6,383 nt of DNA. Source: an uncultured Clostridia bacterium (GTDB lineage Bacteria > Bacillota > Clostridia > Christensenellales > Aristaeellaceae). Within the stretch, counting starts at the first letter, position 1, and each line of letters starts with the position of its first letter. The stretch spans positions 1-6,383 of the forward strand of contig CAKUCE010000174.1 in NCBI GenBank assembly GCA_934643535.1, given 5' to 3'. The position numbers and the translations under genes were made by a program. Below are positions 1 to 4,641 of this stretch, piece after piece. The notes under the pieces were generated by a model. The model searched no databases and was not told the origin of the DNA. It saw only the letters and a list, made by a program, of their open reading frames with translations.

Positions 1-2
1 AC

Positions 3-30
3 CAGTCCGTTGTTAAAACAGACTGATTTT
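3..30 (+). terminator. Possible weak terminator of a plus-strand gene left of the window
   Basis: CAGTC (3-7) pairs with GACTG (21-25). After one mismatch GTT (9-11) pairs with AAC (17-19), leaving a five-base loop. ATTTT follows on the plus strand. This could end a convergent gene lying outside the window, but the stem is interrupted, the T run is short and the context is cut off. Confidence 0.25.
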
Positions 31-50
31 CAAATATTCTTGTATTCAAT

Positions 51-79
51 CCCCCCGGCATGACATCCATACCGGGGGG
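51..79 (-). terminator. GC-rich hairpin after the SIMPL gene, terminator-like but without a U tract
   Basis: An 8-bp perfect stem (CCCCCCGG at 51-58 with CCGGGGGG at 72-79) can be extended inside by ATG/CAT (60-62 with 68-70) across one mismatch, leaving a five-base loop. It lies 17 bp beyond the stop codon of the SIMPL gene, where an operon end is expected. On the minus strand the stem is followed by ATTGAATAC and not by a run of T, so it does not meet the usual intrinsic terminator rule. It may instead stabilise the mRNA 3' end or act with Rho. Confidence 0.4.
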
Positions 80-96
80 TAAAAAAGTGCTCCAAG

Positions 97-771
97 TTAT
101 TCTACAAGTACCCAGACCATTTCCACGGTAGCAGAAACGATGGTGCTGTCCATCAGTTCATCGGTTTCGGAACGAATAGTGTGACCGAAAACCGGTTCTT
201 CTTCCTTCAGACTGCGCAGAGCGCCCAGCTTCATGCCATTGGTTTTGGCGACGAATTCCGCTTTCTGCAGGGCGTAATCCATGGCCAGATCCAGCGCCTC
301 CTGATAAGCTTCCTGCTTGCCGCTGCTTTCCAGCGTAAAGGTGTAGCCCGAAATCACGTTGGCGGAAAGGATCGCGTCCAGCGTTCCTTCCAGCATGCCC
401 TTTTCCGGCAGCGTCAGCTTCCATTCACTGCCCACGCACTGCTGATCCTGCTCTACGCCGCGCTCGATCTTGCCATACTTAAAATCGTACTTCATGTTCA
501 GAATGGAGTCGGACATCTGCAGCTGATCCCGGCTGATGCCTACCGCTTCCAGCGCCTGACAAAGCTGCTCCACCTTCTCATCCTGCTGTTTGCGCGCCTC
601 CTGAACCGTTTTGGCGCCGGCGGAGATTTCAAAGGTGATGACCGCCGTATCCAGCGTCACATACGTCTTTCCGTAGCCGTAAACCGTTACGGTGCTTTCT
701 TCTTCCCCCAGCGCCGCCAGGGGCAGCACTGCCAGCAGAAGCGCCAGAATCAACATTGCCATGCGTTTCAT
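97..771 (-). CDS. Exported SIMPL domain (DUF541) protein
   Basis: A 224-residue secreted or surface-anchored protein of the SIMPL/DUF541 family. Its biochemical role is not settled; family members are exported and linked to envelope or oxidative stress. Residues 1-22 form a signal peptide: Lys-Arg, then a hydrophobic run ending near LAALG before EEES. The SIMPL core begins with VTVYGYGKTYVTLDTAVITFEIS (written here in two parts: VTVYGYGKTYV at 28-38, then TLDTAVITFEIS at 39-50). It continues through a helix with many charged residues (55-75) to a final strand, VSATVEMVWVL. Length is typical of the family. The start overlaps the stop of the upstream gene as ATGA, so translation is probably coupled. 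The nearest Shine-Dalgarno (AAAGGAGA, 785-792 on the complement) is 13-14 nt away, longer than ideal, which fits coupling. It is the last gene of the sigma-factor operon. Family assignment is firm; function is not known. Confidence 0.88.
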   Translation of the reverse strand: MKRMAMLILALLLAVLPLAALGEEESTVTVYGYGKTYVTLDTAVITFEISAGAKTVQEARKQQDEKVEQLCQALEAVGISRDQLQMSDSILNMKYDFKYGKIERGVEQDQQCVGSEWKLTLPEKGMLEGTLDAILSANVISGYTFTLESSGKQEAYQEALDLAMDYALQKAEFVAKTNGMKLGALRSLKEEEPVFGHTIRSETDELMDSTIVSATVEMVWVLVE

Positions 772-1934
772 TTTTGCTCGTTCGTCTCCTTTGCCTTCGT
801 CTTCTTTTTCTTTGCGCGGCAGATCAGCAGAATCACCACCGCTGCCGCCGCGATCAGTCCCATCGCAGGCAGGGCCATCACGATAAAGACCAGCATGTTG
901 CGCAGAAACTGGCCGAAGTCCTCCACGGAGGTCTGGAAAGCGCGGCTGATGCGCTCGCCAAGGCTCATCTCCGAGGTTACTTCCACCGGAGAATCCTCCC
1001 GCAGATAAACATCCACCTCGCTCATGTCCACCTGCCGGTCGATGGTGCGCTGACGGGTCTCATAGCTGTCGATGGAATACTGCGTATCCGCAATGGCACT
1101 TTCGATGGAGATCAGGTCTTCCACCGTTTCGGCCTTTTCCAGCAGCTCGTTGAGCCGGTCCATTTTGGCCCGCAGGGTCGCCAGACGCGCCTCGTTGTCC
1201 GCATACTGCACAGTCATGTCCGTAGAGCTTTCCGACCGATCCACTACCCGGCCTACGCTGTCCAGTCCGTTCAGGAACTCATCCAGCCTGTCGGACGGGA
1301 TCCGCAGGGTCATGCTGCTGCTGCGGGCGGAACCGTTTTCCTGATCGCCGCTCTGGTAGGTGGACTCAATGTAGCCGCCCATGCTCTTCACCAGCCCGGT
1401 CAGCGCTTCCAGATCGGCATCATACTGCGCCGTGCGGATGGTCAGACTGGCGGTGCGGATCAGCTTGCGGCTGTCCTCCGCCACCGGCTCCAGTGCCGTC
1501 GTTCCCGTAGAACTGCCGGAGGCCGTGGAAACGGATTTTCGCGCATAGCCGACTTCGTCGCTGGAGCTGACCAGATCGTAAGCCGCCGCTTCGTTTTCAT
1601 AGCTTCCACCGTCATAATCGCTGGCGGAAGTGTAAAGACGGGACTGCGAAGCGAAAGGACGGCTGGCTGCGCCGTACTCCGGCTGCTGAGCGCCCACCCA
1701 GCACGCGCCGGCGACCAGCACCAGCGCCGCGGCGGCGGGCAAAACCGCTTTCCACCATTTCCGTTTTGTTTTCTTCTGTTCCTTTTCCAAATGACCGCTA
1801 AACTGACTCATGGTTGGACTCTCCTCTCGCTGGATGGCGCTGCGCCATTTTTCCTCGAAGGAAGGCGGAACAGGCGCGCTGAACAGCTCCATCAGTTCGT
1901 CGTCCAGCCGGTCGTTTTCATGCTTCGACTCCAT
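768..1934 (-). CDS. Membrane protein with DUF4349 ectodomain, candidate anti-sigma regulator
   Basis: A 388-residue protein with two membrane segments. Residues 1-58 are charged and probably cytoplasmic; residues 62-82 form the first membrane helix (AVLPAAAALVLVAGACWVG). A Ser/Thr/Tyr-rich linker follows (about 83-150). The DUF4349 domain runs from about 157 (RKLIRTASLTIRTAQYDADL) past LRIPSDRLDEFLNGL (210-224). A probable coiled coil covers 247-300, then the VDVYLRE strand. A second membrane helix (347-372) and a Lys-rich cytoplasmic tail end the protein. DUF4349 itself is of unknown function. Because the gene lies 51 bp behind an ECF sigma gene and has a short cytoplasmic N-terminus before a membrane helix, I infer that the N-terminus may hold the sigma factor. 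It lacks a visible HxxxCxxC zinc anti-sigma motif, so this is unproven. A very strong ribosome binding site (GGAGGAGGGG) precedes the ATG. Confidence 0.85.
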   Translation of the reverse strand: MESKHENDRLDDELMELFSAPVPPSFEEKWRSAIQREESPTMSQFSGHLEKEQKKTKRKWWKAVLPAAAALVLVAGACWVGAQQPEYGAASRPFASQSRLYTSASDYDGGSYENEAAAYDLVSSSDEVGYARKSVSTASGSSTGTTALEPVAEDSRKLIRTASLTIRTAQYDADLEALTGLVKSMGGYIESTYQSGDQENGSARSSSMTLRIPSDRLDEFLNGLDSVGRVVDRSESSTDMTVQYADNEARLATLRAKMDRLNELLEKAETVEDLISIESAIADTQYSIDSYETRQRTIDRQVDMSEVDVYLREDSPVEVTSEMSLGERISRAFQTSVEDFGQFLRNMLVFIVMALPAMGLIAAAAVVILLICRAKKKKTKAKETNEQK

Positions 1935-1985
1935 GTTCCCCTCCTCCTTTCATGGGAATAGACGAGAGAGTTTCCCAAAAGTTCC

Positions 1986-2501
1986 TCAAAATTTTGCATC
2001 TTCCTGCCCCAGCACCTTTCGAAGGTTTTCCTTTGCACGGCTCAAACGGCTTTTCACCGTGCCCTCGGGCAGCTTCAGCAGCCGGGACAGCGCTTCGTAG
2101 GACTGATTTTCTCCATAATAAAGGGACAGAATCACCTGCTGATCCGTGGGCAGCTGCTCCACCGCCTGCCAGAGCTGCTCCTGCCGGGAGCGCTTCTGAT
2201 AGACGTCCTCCGGTGTGGGAGACGGGTCCGCCGTCTCCGGCAGCTCGTCATAGGGCAGGGCTTCCCGCTTCCAGCGGGCGGAACGGAGAATGTCCAGACA
2301 GGTATTGTGGGCGATGCGGTACAGCCACGTGGCCGTTCCCTCGCCCCGGTAGCCGTCATAGGCACGGAATGCCCGCAGCATACTCTCCTGCGCCGCGTCC
2401 TCGGCTTCCTCGGGCCGGGACAGCATATGAAGGCAGTGGCGATAGACCATGCCCGCATAAGGCCCGCATTCCTCGGAAAACCGCCGCGCTTTTTCGTCCA
2501 T
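1986..2501 (-). CDS. ECF-type (group 4) sigma-70 family RNA polymerase sigma factor
   Basis: A 171-residue sigma factor that directs RNA polymerase to a specific promoter set, typically for envelope or stress responses. Region 2 spans about 13-80, with the core-binding and -10 recognition helices visible as RPEEAEDAAQESMLRAF and GTATWLYRIAHNTCLDILR. A variable linker (81-105) lacks region 3. Region 4 spans about 108-165, with LWQAVEQLPTDQQVILSLYY and a helix-turn-helix in SYEALSRLLKLPEGTVKSRLSRA. Size and layout are normal for SigW/RpoE-like proteins. The ATG is preceded at 7 nt by AGGGAGGGAG. It is first in an operon with a DUF4349 membrane protein and a SIMPL protein. The upstream promoter is of the housekeeping type, so no autoregulation by an ECF promoter is evident. 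Confidence 0.93.
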   Translation of the reverse strand: MDEKARRFSEECGPYAGMVYRHCLHMLSRPEEAEDAAQESMLRAFRAYDGYRGEGTATWLYRIAHNTCLDILRSARWKREALPYDELPETADPSPTPEDVYQKRSRQEQLWQAVEQLPTDQQVILSLYYGENQSYEALSRLLKLPEGTVKSRLSRAKENLRKVLGQEDAKF

Positions 2502-2535
2502 TCGCTCGCTCCCTCCCTTCCCGCAGTCTGTTTTT

Positions 2536-2565
2536 AGTATAGCACGATTCTTTCTGCCATGACAA
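2536..2565 (-). promoter_or_regulatory. Sigma-A-like promoter of the sigma factor operon
   Basis: Reading the minus strand, TTGTCA (complement of 2560-2565) is separated by 18 bp from TATACT (complement of 2536-2541), with TGC just upstream of the -10, which makes it an extended -10. The 5' leader to the sigma gene ATG would be about 25-30 nt. Position and boxes agree well with a housekeeping promoter. Confidence 0.75.
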
Positions 2566-2577
2566 GGCCCGTTTCCA

Positions 2578-2606
2578 TTGACAATCCCATTTTACAATGT
2601 TAAGAT
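2578..2606 (+). promoter_or_regulatory. Sigma-A-like promoter of the DUF1858 gene
   Basis: A consensus TTGACA (2578-2583), a 17-bp spacer and TAAGAT (2601-2606), with TGT in front of the -10. The start would be near 2613, giving a leader of about 40 nt before the ATG at 2653. This placement rules out the upstream TTG at 2578 as start codon, because it lies inside the -35 box. Confidence 0.8.
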
Positions 2607-2652
2607 AGCCTCAGTTCGGGCAAAAAGTCCGGACGGAAAAGGAGAGACGACC

Positions 2653-2856
2653 ATGCCTGTCAATAAGAAAATGTCCATCGGCGAAGTGCTTCGCATGGAC
2701 GGCGACACCGCCGCGATTTTCATGAGCTTCGGGATGCACTGCCTGGGCTGCCCCTGCGCTACTGCCGAACCCATCGAGGACGCTTGCGCGGTCCACGGTG
2801 CCAACGCGGATGAACTTGTGGAAAAACTCAACGAGTTTTTGAACTCCAAGAAGTAA
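2653..2856 (+). CDS. DUF1858 / hybrid-cluster-protein-associated redox disulfide domain protein
   Basis: A 67-residue single-domain protein. The fold is that of DUF1858, known as a redox disulfide domain often encoded with hybrid cluster proteins or other anaerobic redox enzymes. Features: the opening helix IGEVLRMDGDTAAIFMSFGMHC, given here by its ends IGEVLRMD (9-16) and FGMHC (26-30), then CLGCPC with Cys30, Cys33 and Cys35, a further Cys45, and a C-terminal helix ADELVEKLNEFL. Cys30-x2-Cys33 is the family's redox pair; Cys35 is an extra nearby thiol. The start is chosen at ATG 2653 because GGAGAG lies 7 nt upstream and the promoter lies further up; the longer reading frame from a TTG at 2578 would begin inside the -35 box. 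The gene stands alone with its own promoter and terminator. Cytoplasmic. A redox or metal-handling role is inference from the family. Confidence 0.88.
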   Translation: MPVNKKMSIGEVLRMDGDTAAIFMSFGMHCLGCPCATAEPIEDACAVHGANADELVEKLNEFLNSKK

Positions 2857-2859
2857 TTC

Positions 2860-3003
2860 TGTGGAAAACTGAGTGGAAAAGTGATGGAATCCCTTGTGAT
2901 TCAATCACTTTTCTGTTGTTTGCGCAACACGTGGGAAACCTTTCTCAAATTGTGGAAAACCCATGGGAAACCCGTGGAAAGGATGTGAATCATCGTGGAA
3001 ATC
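2860..3003 (+). repeat. Cluster of degenerate GTGGAAAAC repeats, partly helically phased
   Basis: Copies of a 10-bp word: TGTGGAAAAC (2860), AGTGGAAAAG (2872), CGTGGGAAAC (2930), TGTGGAAAAC (2951), CATGGGAAAC (2962), CGTGGAAAGG (2973) and CGTGGAAATC (2994). A weaker TGTGAATC lies at 2984. Steps between starts in the second group are 21, 11, 11 and 21 bp, so these copies lie on one face of the helix. The first two are 12 bp apart and merge into the terminator. The last overlaps the GTG start of the ferritin-like gene. All copies are in the same orientation. A binding-site array for a regulator is a reasonable inference; nothing identifies the protein. No clear sigma-A promoter for the downstream gene could be placed in this stretch. 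Confidence 0.6.
2876..2921 (+). terminator. Intrinsic terminator after the DUF1858 gene
   Basis: The arm GAAAAGTGATGGAATC (2876-2891) pairs with GATTCAATCACTTTTC (2898-2913), 15 of 16 positions matching around the loop CCTTGT, followed by TGTTGTTT. The A-rich left arm and T-rich right arm would also let it act on the other strand. It starts 20 bp after the stop codon. GC content of the stem is modest, so efficiency is uncertain. Confidence 0.7.
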
Positions 3004-3471
3004 CGTTCGCAGCAGGAAGCGCTGTTCATTGCCTGTGAAATGGAAAAGAGCGCCATTCAGCTCTATACCCGCGCCCTGATGCTGCTGGAACAGCAGGGCC
3101 GCGCGGACGATCCCCTCGCGGCTCAGATCCGTCAGACCTGTGAAGACGAGCGGGAACATCTGCGGCAGTTCCGCTCCCATGCCCAGCCGTTGGACGGCAC
3201 GCTGGAAGAGCAGCTCATGCTTTCCGCCGCAGCCGAAGGCGTGTTGTTTGAGGGCGGGCTGATGGACGCAGTGCGCCGCGGTCTGCTGAACGACGTATCC
3301 TCCATGATGAGCTACGCCATGGCGGCGGAAGAATGCTCGGCCCGGAAATACCGGGAGTTCGCCGCCCTGACGCAGGACGCCGCTACCCGCGCCATGCTGG
3401 AAACCATCGCCGCGGAAGAGGACAAACACCTTTCCAGTCTGCAAAAGCAGGCTCAACCGGCAAGCCACTAA
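2995..3471 (+). CDS. Ferritin-like diiron protein, rubrerythrin family without rubredoxin domain
   Basis: A 158-residue four-helix protein with a complete set of candidate diiron ligands in two halves. Helix 1 has Glu17-x6-Tyr24 (EKSAIQLY), helix 2 has Glu52-x2-His55 (EREH), helix 3 has Glu112-x6-Tyr119 (EECSARKY) and helix 4 has Glu142-x2-His145 (EDKH). The symmetric pattern is that of rubrerythrin/erythrin proteins, which reduce peroxide or store iron in anaerobes. The usual C-terminal rubredoxin CxxC domain is absent, so any electron donor must be a separate protein. The start is GTG 2995, with AAAGGA 11 nt upstream; the frame is closed by a TGA three codons before. The next gene begins 22 bp after its stop, so the two are probably co-transcribed. 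Which oxidant or substrate it handles cannot be told from sequence. Confidence 0.85.
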   Translation: MEIRSQQEALFIACEMEKSAIQLYTRALMLLEQQGRADDPLAAQIRQTCEDEREHLRQFRSHAQPLDGTLEEQLMLSAAAEGVLFEGGLMDAVRRGLLNDVSSMMSYAMAAEECSARKYREFAALTQDAATRAMLETIAAEEDKHLSSLQKQAQPASH

Positions 3472-3493
3472 AATACCAAGGAGGCGTATTCTC

Positions 3494-3997
3494 ATGAACC
3501 AGAACCTGAAAAACACGCAAAAGCTGGCCTTTGGCGGTATGCTGGCCGCGCTGGTCTTTGCGGCCACCTATCTTTTCAAAATTCCGATCTCCATCACGCA
3601 GGGCTACATTCATCTGGGCGACGCGTTCATTCTGCTGGGCGCGGTGCTGCTGGACTGGACGGCGGTGCCCGCTGCGGCCATCGGCAGCCTGCTGGCCGAC
3701 CTGATCGCCGGATATCCTCTGTACTGCCTGCCCACGTTCCTCATTAAGGCGGGCGTTGCGGCCATCGCTGTTCTTGGCTGCCGCAAGACCCAGTCCGACT
3801 GGGTGCGCATCCTGTGGTTCGTGCTGGCAGAGCTGTGGATGGTGCTGGGCTATTTTCTGGTGGAATGGCTCCCGCTGGGCTACGGTCTGGCCGCGGCGCT
3901 GGGCGCTGTAGGCCCCAATCTGGTGCAGGGCCTCAGCGGCGTGGTGATCGCCGCCGTGCTGCAGCCGGTGGTTCGCCGCATCCGTCAGCAGAAATGA
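3494..3997 (+). CDS. ECF transporter S component (substrate-binding membrane subunit)
   Basis: A 167-residue, very hydrophobic protein of the energy-coupling-factor S-component group, the subunit that captures a vitamin or related compound in the membrane and docks on the shared EcfA/EcfA'/EcfT module. About six membrane helices can be drawn (near 11-29, 40-54, 56-74, 80-96, 104-125 and 135-160). The typical motif GYIHLGDAFILLGA (37-50), then AAIGSLLADLIAGYP (61-75), is that of the riboflavin/pyrimidine-type S components (PF07155/PF12822 group). The tail is Arg/Lys-rich. The ribosome binding site AAGGAGG lies 9 nt before the ATG. No EcfA or EcfT gene is in the window, so it probably uses a module encoded elsewhere (group II type). 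No vitamin riboswitch precedes it, so the substrate remains open. Confidence 0.85.
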   Translation: MNQNLKNTQKLAFGGMLAALVFAATYLFKIPISITQGYIHLGDAFILLGAVLLDWTAVPAAAIGSLLADLIAGYPLYCLPTFLIKAGVAAIAVLGCRKTQSDWVRILWFVLAELWMVLGYFLVEWLPLGYGLAAALGAVGPNLVQGLSGVVIAAVLQPVVRRIRQQK

Positions 3998-4005
3998 TCC
4001 CCCTT

Positions 4006-4040
4006 CCGGCTGAGGATTTTTCCTCAGCCGGTTTCTTTTT
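4006..4040 (+). terminator. Strong intrinsic terminator after the ECF S component gene
   Basis: A perfect 11-bp stem, CCGGCTGAGGA (4006-4016) with TCCTCAGCCGG (4021-4031), a TTTT loop, and the tail TTTCTTTTT (4032-4040). It begins 8 bp after the stop codon. The end of its T tract is shared with the -35 box of the next promoter. Confidence 0.92.
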
Positions 4041-4067
4041 GCCTTTCCGGCGCAAGTATGGTATACT
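4039..4067 (+). promoter_or_regulatory. Sigma-A-like promoter of the riboswitch-yjdF-purB unit
   Basis: TTGCCT (4039-4044), a 17-bp spacer and TATACT (4062-4067), with TGG before the -10 (extended -10). The predicted start near 4074 coincides with the first base of the leader's closing helix at 4075, so promoter and RNA structure support each other. Confidence 0.85.
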
Positions 4068-4074
4068 GGCCCTT

Positions 4075-4190
4075 GTCAGTCTGGGAAAGAAAAACACATG
4101 CCGGTTGGTAGTCCGGCGCGGCGCAGCCGTCAGTAACCCTCCCTCCTGTGGGTCGTCCCCTTTCCCGAAACCGGGCTGACATACAGGAGG
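4075..4190 (+). ncRNA. yjdF-class riboswitch leader
   Basis: A structured leader of about 115 nt directly before yjdF. Its closing helix pairs GTCAGTCTGG (4075-4084) with CCGGGCTGAC (4171-4180): ten pairs, two of them G-U. GAAAG (4085-4089) can continue with CTTTC (4160-4164). Inside are a hairpin GCCGG/CCGGC (4100-4104, 4113-4117) with loop TTGGTAGT, a small CGGC/GCCG hairpin (4119-4129), and ACCC/GGGT (4136-4139, 4150-4153). The RNA class is known upstream of yjdF in Firmicutes and responds to azaaromatic compounds. I assign it by its place before yjdF, its size and its fold; I could not run a covariance search. The GGUUGGUAGUCC segment agrees with my memory of the motif. Regulation appears to be at translation (see the SD/anti-SD entry), as no terminator is visible between aptamer and gene. 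Confidence 0.82.
4142..4190 (+). promoter_or_regulatory. Anti-Shine-Dalgarno / Shine-Dalgarno pair, likely expression platform
   Basis: CCTCCTGT (4142-4149) is the exact reverse complement of ACAGGAGG (4183-4190), the ribosome binding site of yjdF. The anti-SD lies in the loop of the ACCC/GGGT hairpin inside the aptamer, while the SD begins two bases after the closing helix. Pairing of the two would cross the closing helix, so either the aptamer helix or the SD-blocking helix should dominate. Inference: ligand-stabilised aptamer frees the SD and turns translation on. Confidence 0.7.
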
Positions 4191-4198
4191 TTTGTCAT

Positions 4199-4606
4199 GT
4201 GAGCATGACAGTCACGGTTTTCTTTGAGGATCCCTTTTATGTCGGATTGCTGGAGCGCTGTGAGGACGACCGTCTGACGGCCGCGAAAATCATCTTCGGC
4301 GCAGAGCCCAGCGACGCGGAGGTTTGGCGCTATCTGCTCCATCACCTGGACGGGCTGCGCTTTTCCCCGCCGGTCGAGGGCGTCAGATCCGTCGTTCCCG
4401 CCGCCAATCCCAAACGCCGCCAGCGGCAGGCCGCCCGGGCTCAGACCCATTTCATGGGGACGAAAGCCCAGCAGGCCCTTCAGCTGGCCCGCGAGGAAAA
4501 CAAACAGGAACGCCGCCGGCAAAGCCGGGAACGCCGCGACGCGGAGGAAGCGCGCAAGCTGAAGCTCCGCATCGCCAAAAAGAAAGCCAGACACCGGGGG
4601 CACTGA
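4199..4606 (+). CDS. yjdF: YjdF family protein (DUF2992)
   Basis: A 135-residue basic protein of the YjdF/DUF2992 family, whose biochemical function is unknown. The N-terminal half is a compact domain: TVTVFFEDPFYVGLLERCEDD opens it (TVTVFFEDPF at 4-13), then LTAAKIIFGAEPSDAEVWRYLL (core KIIFGAEPSD, 30-39). The conserved NPKRRQRQAA (70-79) and GTKAQQALQLAREE (87-100) follow. The last 35 residues are a charged Arg/Lys/Glu helix ending KKKARHRGH, typical of the family and suggestive of nucleic-acid or ribosome contact. I choose GTG 4199 as start because it lies 8 nt after AGGAGG; ATG 4205 in the same frame would be 14 nt away. A longer frame to 4148 would run into the riboswitch. An ATG at 4197 overlaps this start but meets TGA at once. 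Controlled by the leader RNA; purB follows after 35 bp without a terminator. Confidence 0.88.
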   Translation: MSMTVTVFFEDPFYVGLLERCEDDRLTAAKIIFGAEPSDAEVWRYLLHHLDGLRFSPPVEGVRSVVPAANPKRRQRQAARAQTHFMGTKAQQALQLAREENKQERRRQSRERRDAEEARKLKLRIAKKKARHRGH

Positions 4607-4641
4607 CCTGCCCCCTTCCCATCAATCAAGGAGGTCTCGCC

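Noticed and set aside
756..1961. A 401-residue plus-strand frame opposite the DUF4349 gene
   Set aside because: The minus strand carries a coherent membrane protein with a strong ribosome binding site and operon overlap. The plus frame is His/Arg/Gln-rich antisense noise.
2566..2580. ECF-type -35 (GGAAAC on the minus strand) that could autoregulate the sigma gene
   Set aside because: The nearest CGT-type -10 lies about 24 bp away, well beyond the 16-17 bp spacing used by ECF sigma factors.
2578..2652. Longer N-terminus of the DUF1858 protein from TTG 2578
   Set aside because: The TTG is part of the consensus -35 box and lies before the expected transcript start. ATG 2653 has a good ribosome binding site and fits the family length.
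2860..3003. CRISPR array or replication origin
   Set aside because: The repeat units are only about 10 bp with spacings of 11-21 bp, unlike CRISPR. The words differ from true DnaA boxes, and no dnaA, dnaN or AT-rich unwinding region is present.
4075..4190. ZTP, cobalamin or FMN riboswitch for the purine or transport genes
   Set aside because: Their conserved core sequences are not present, and the RNA lies directly before yjdF with features of the yjdF class.
4324..4641. N-terminal extension of PurB
   Set aside because: The in-frame extension overlaps yjdF in another frame, is Pro/Arg-rich, and the family N-terminus starts at ATG 4642 behind AAGGAGG.
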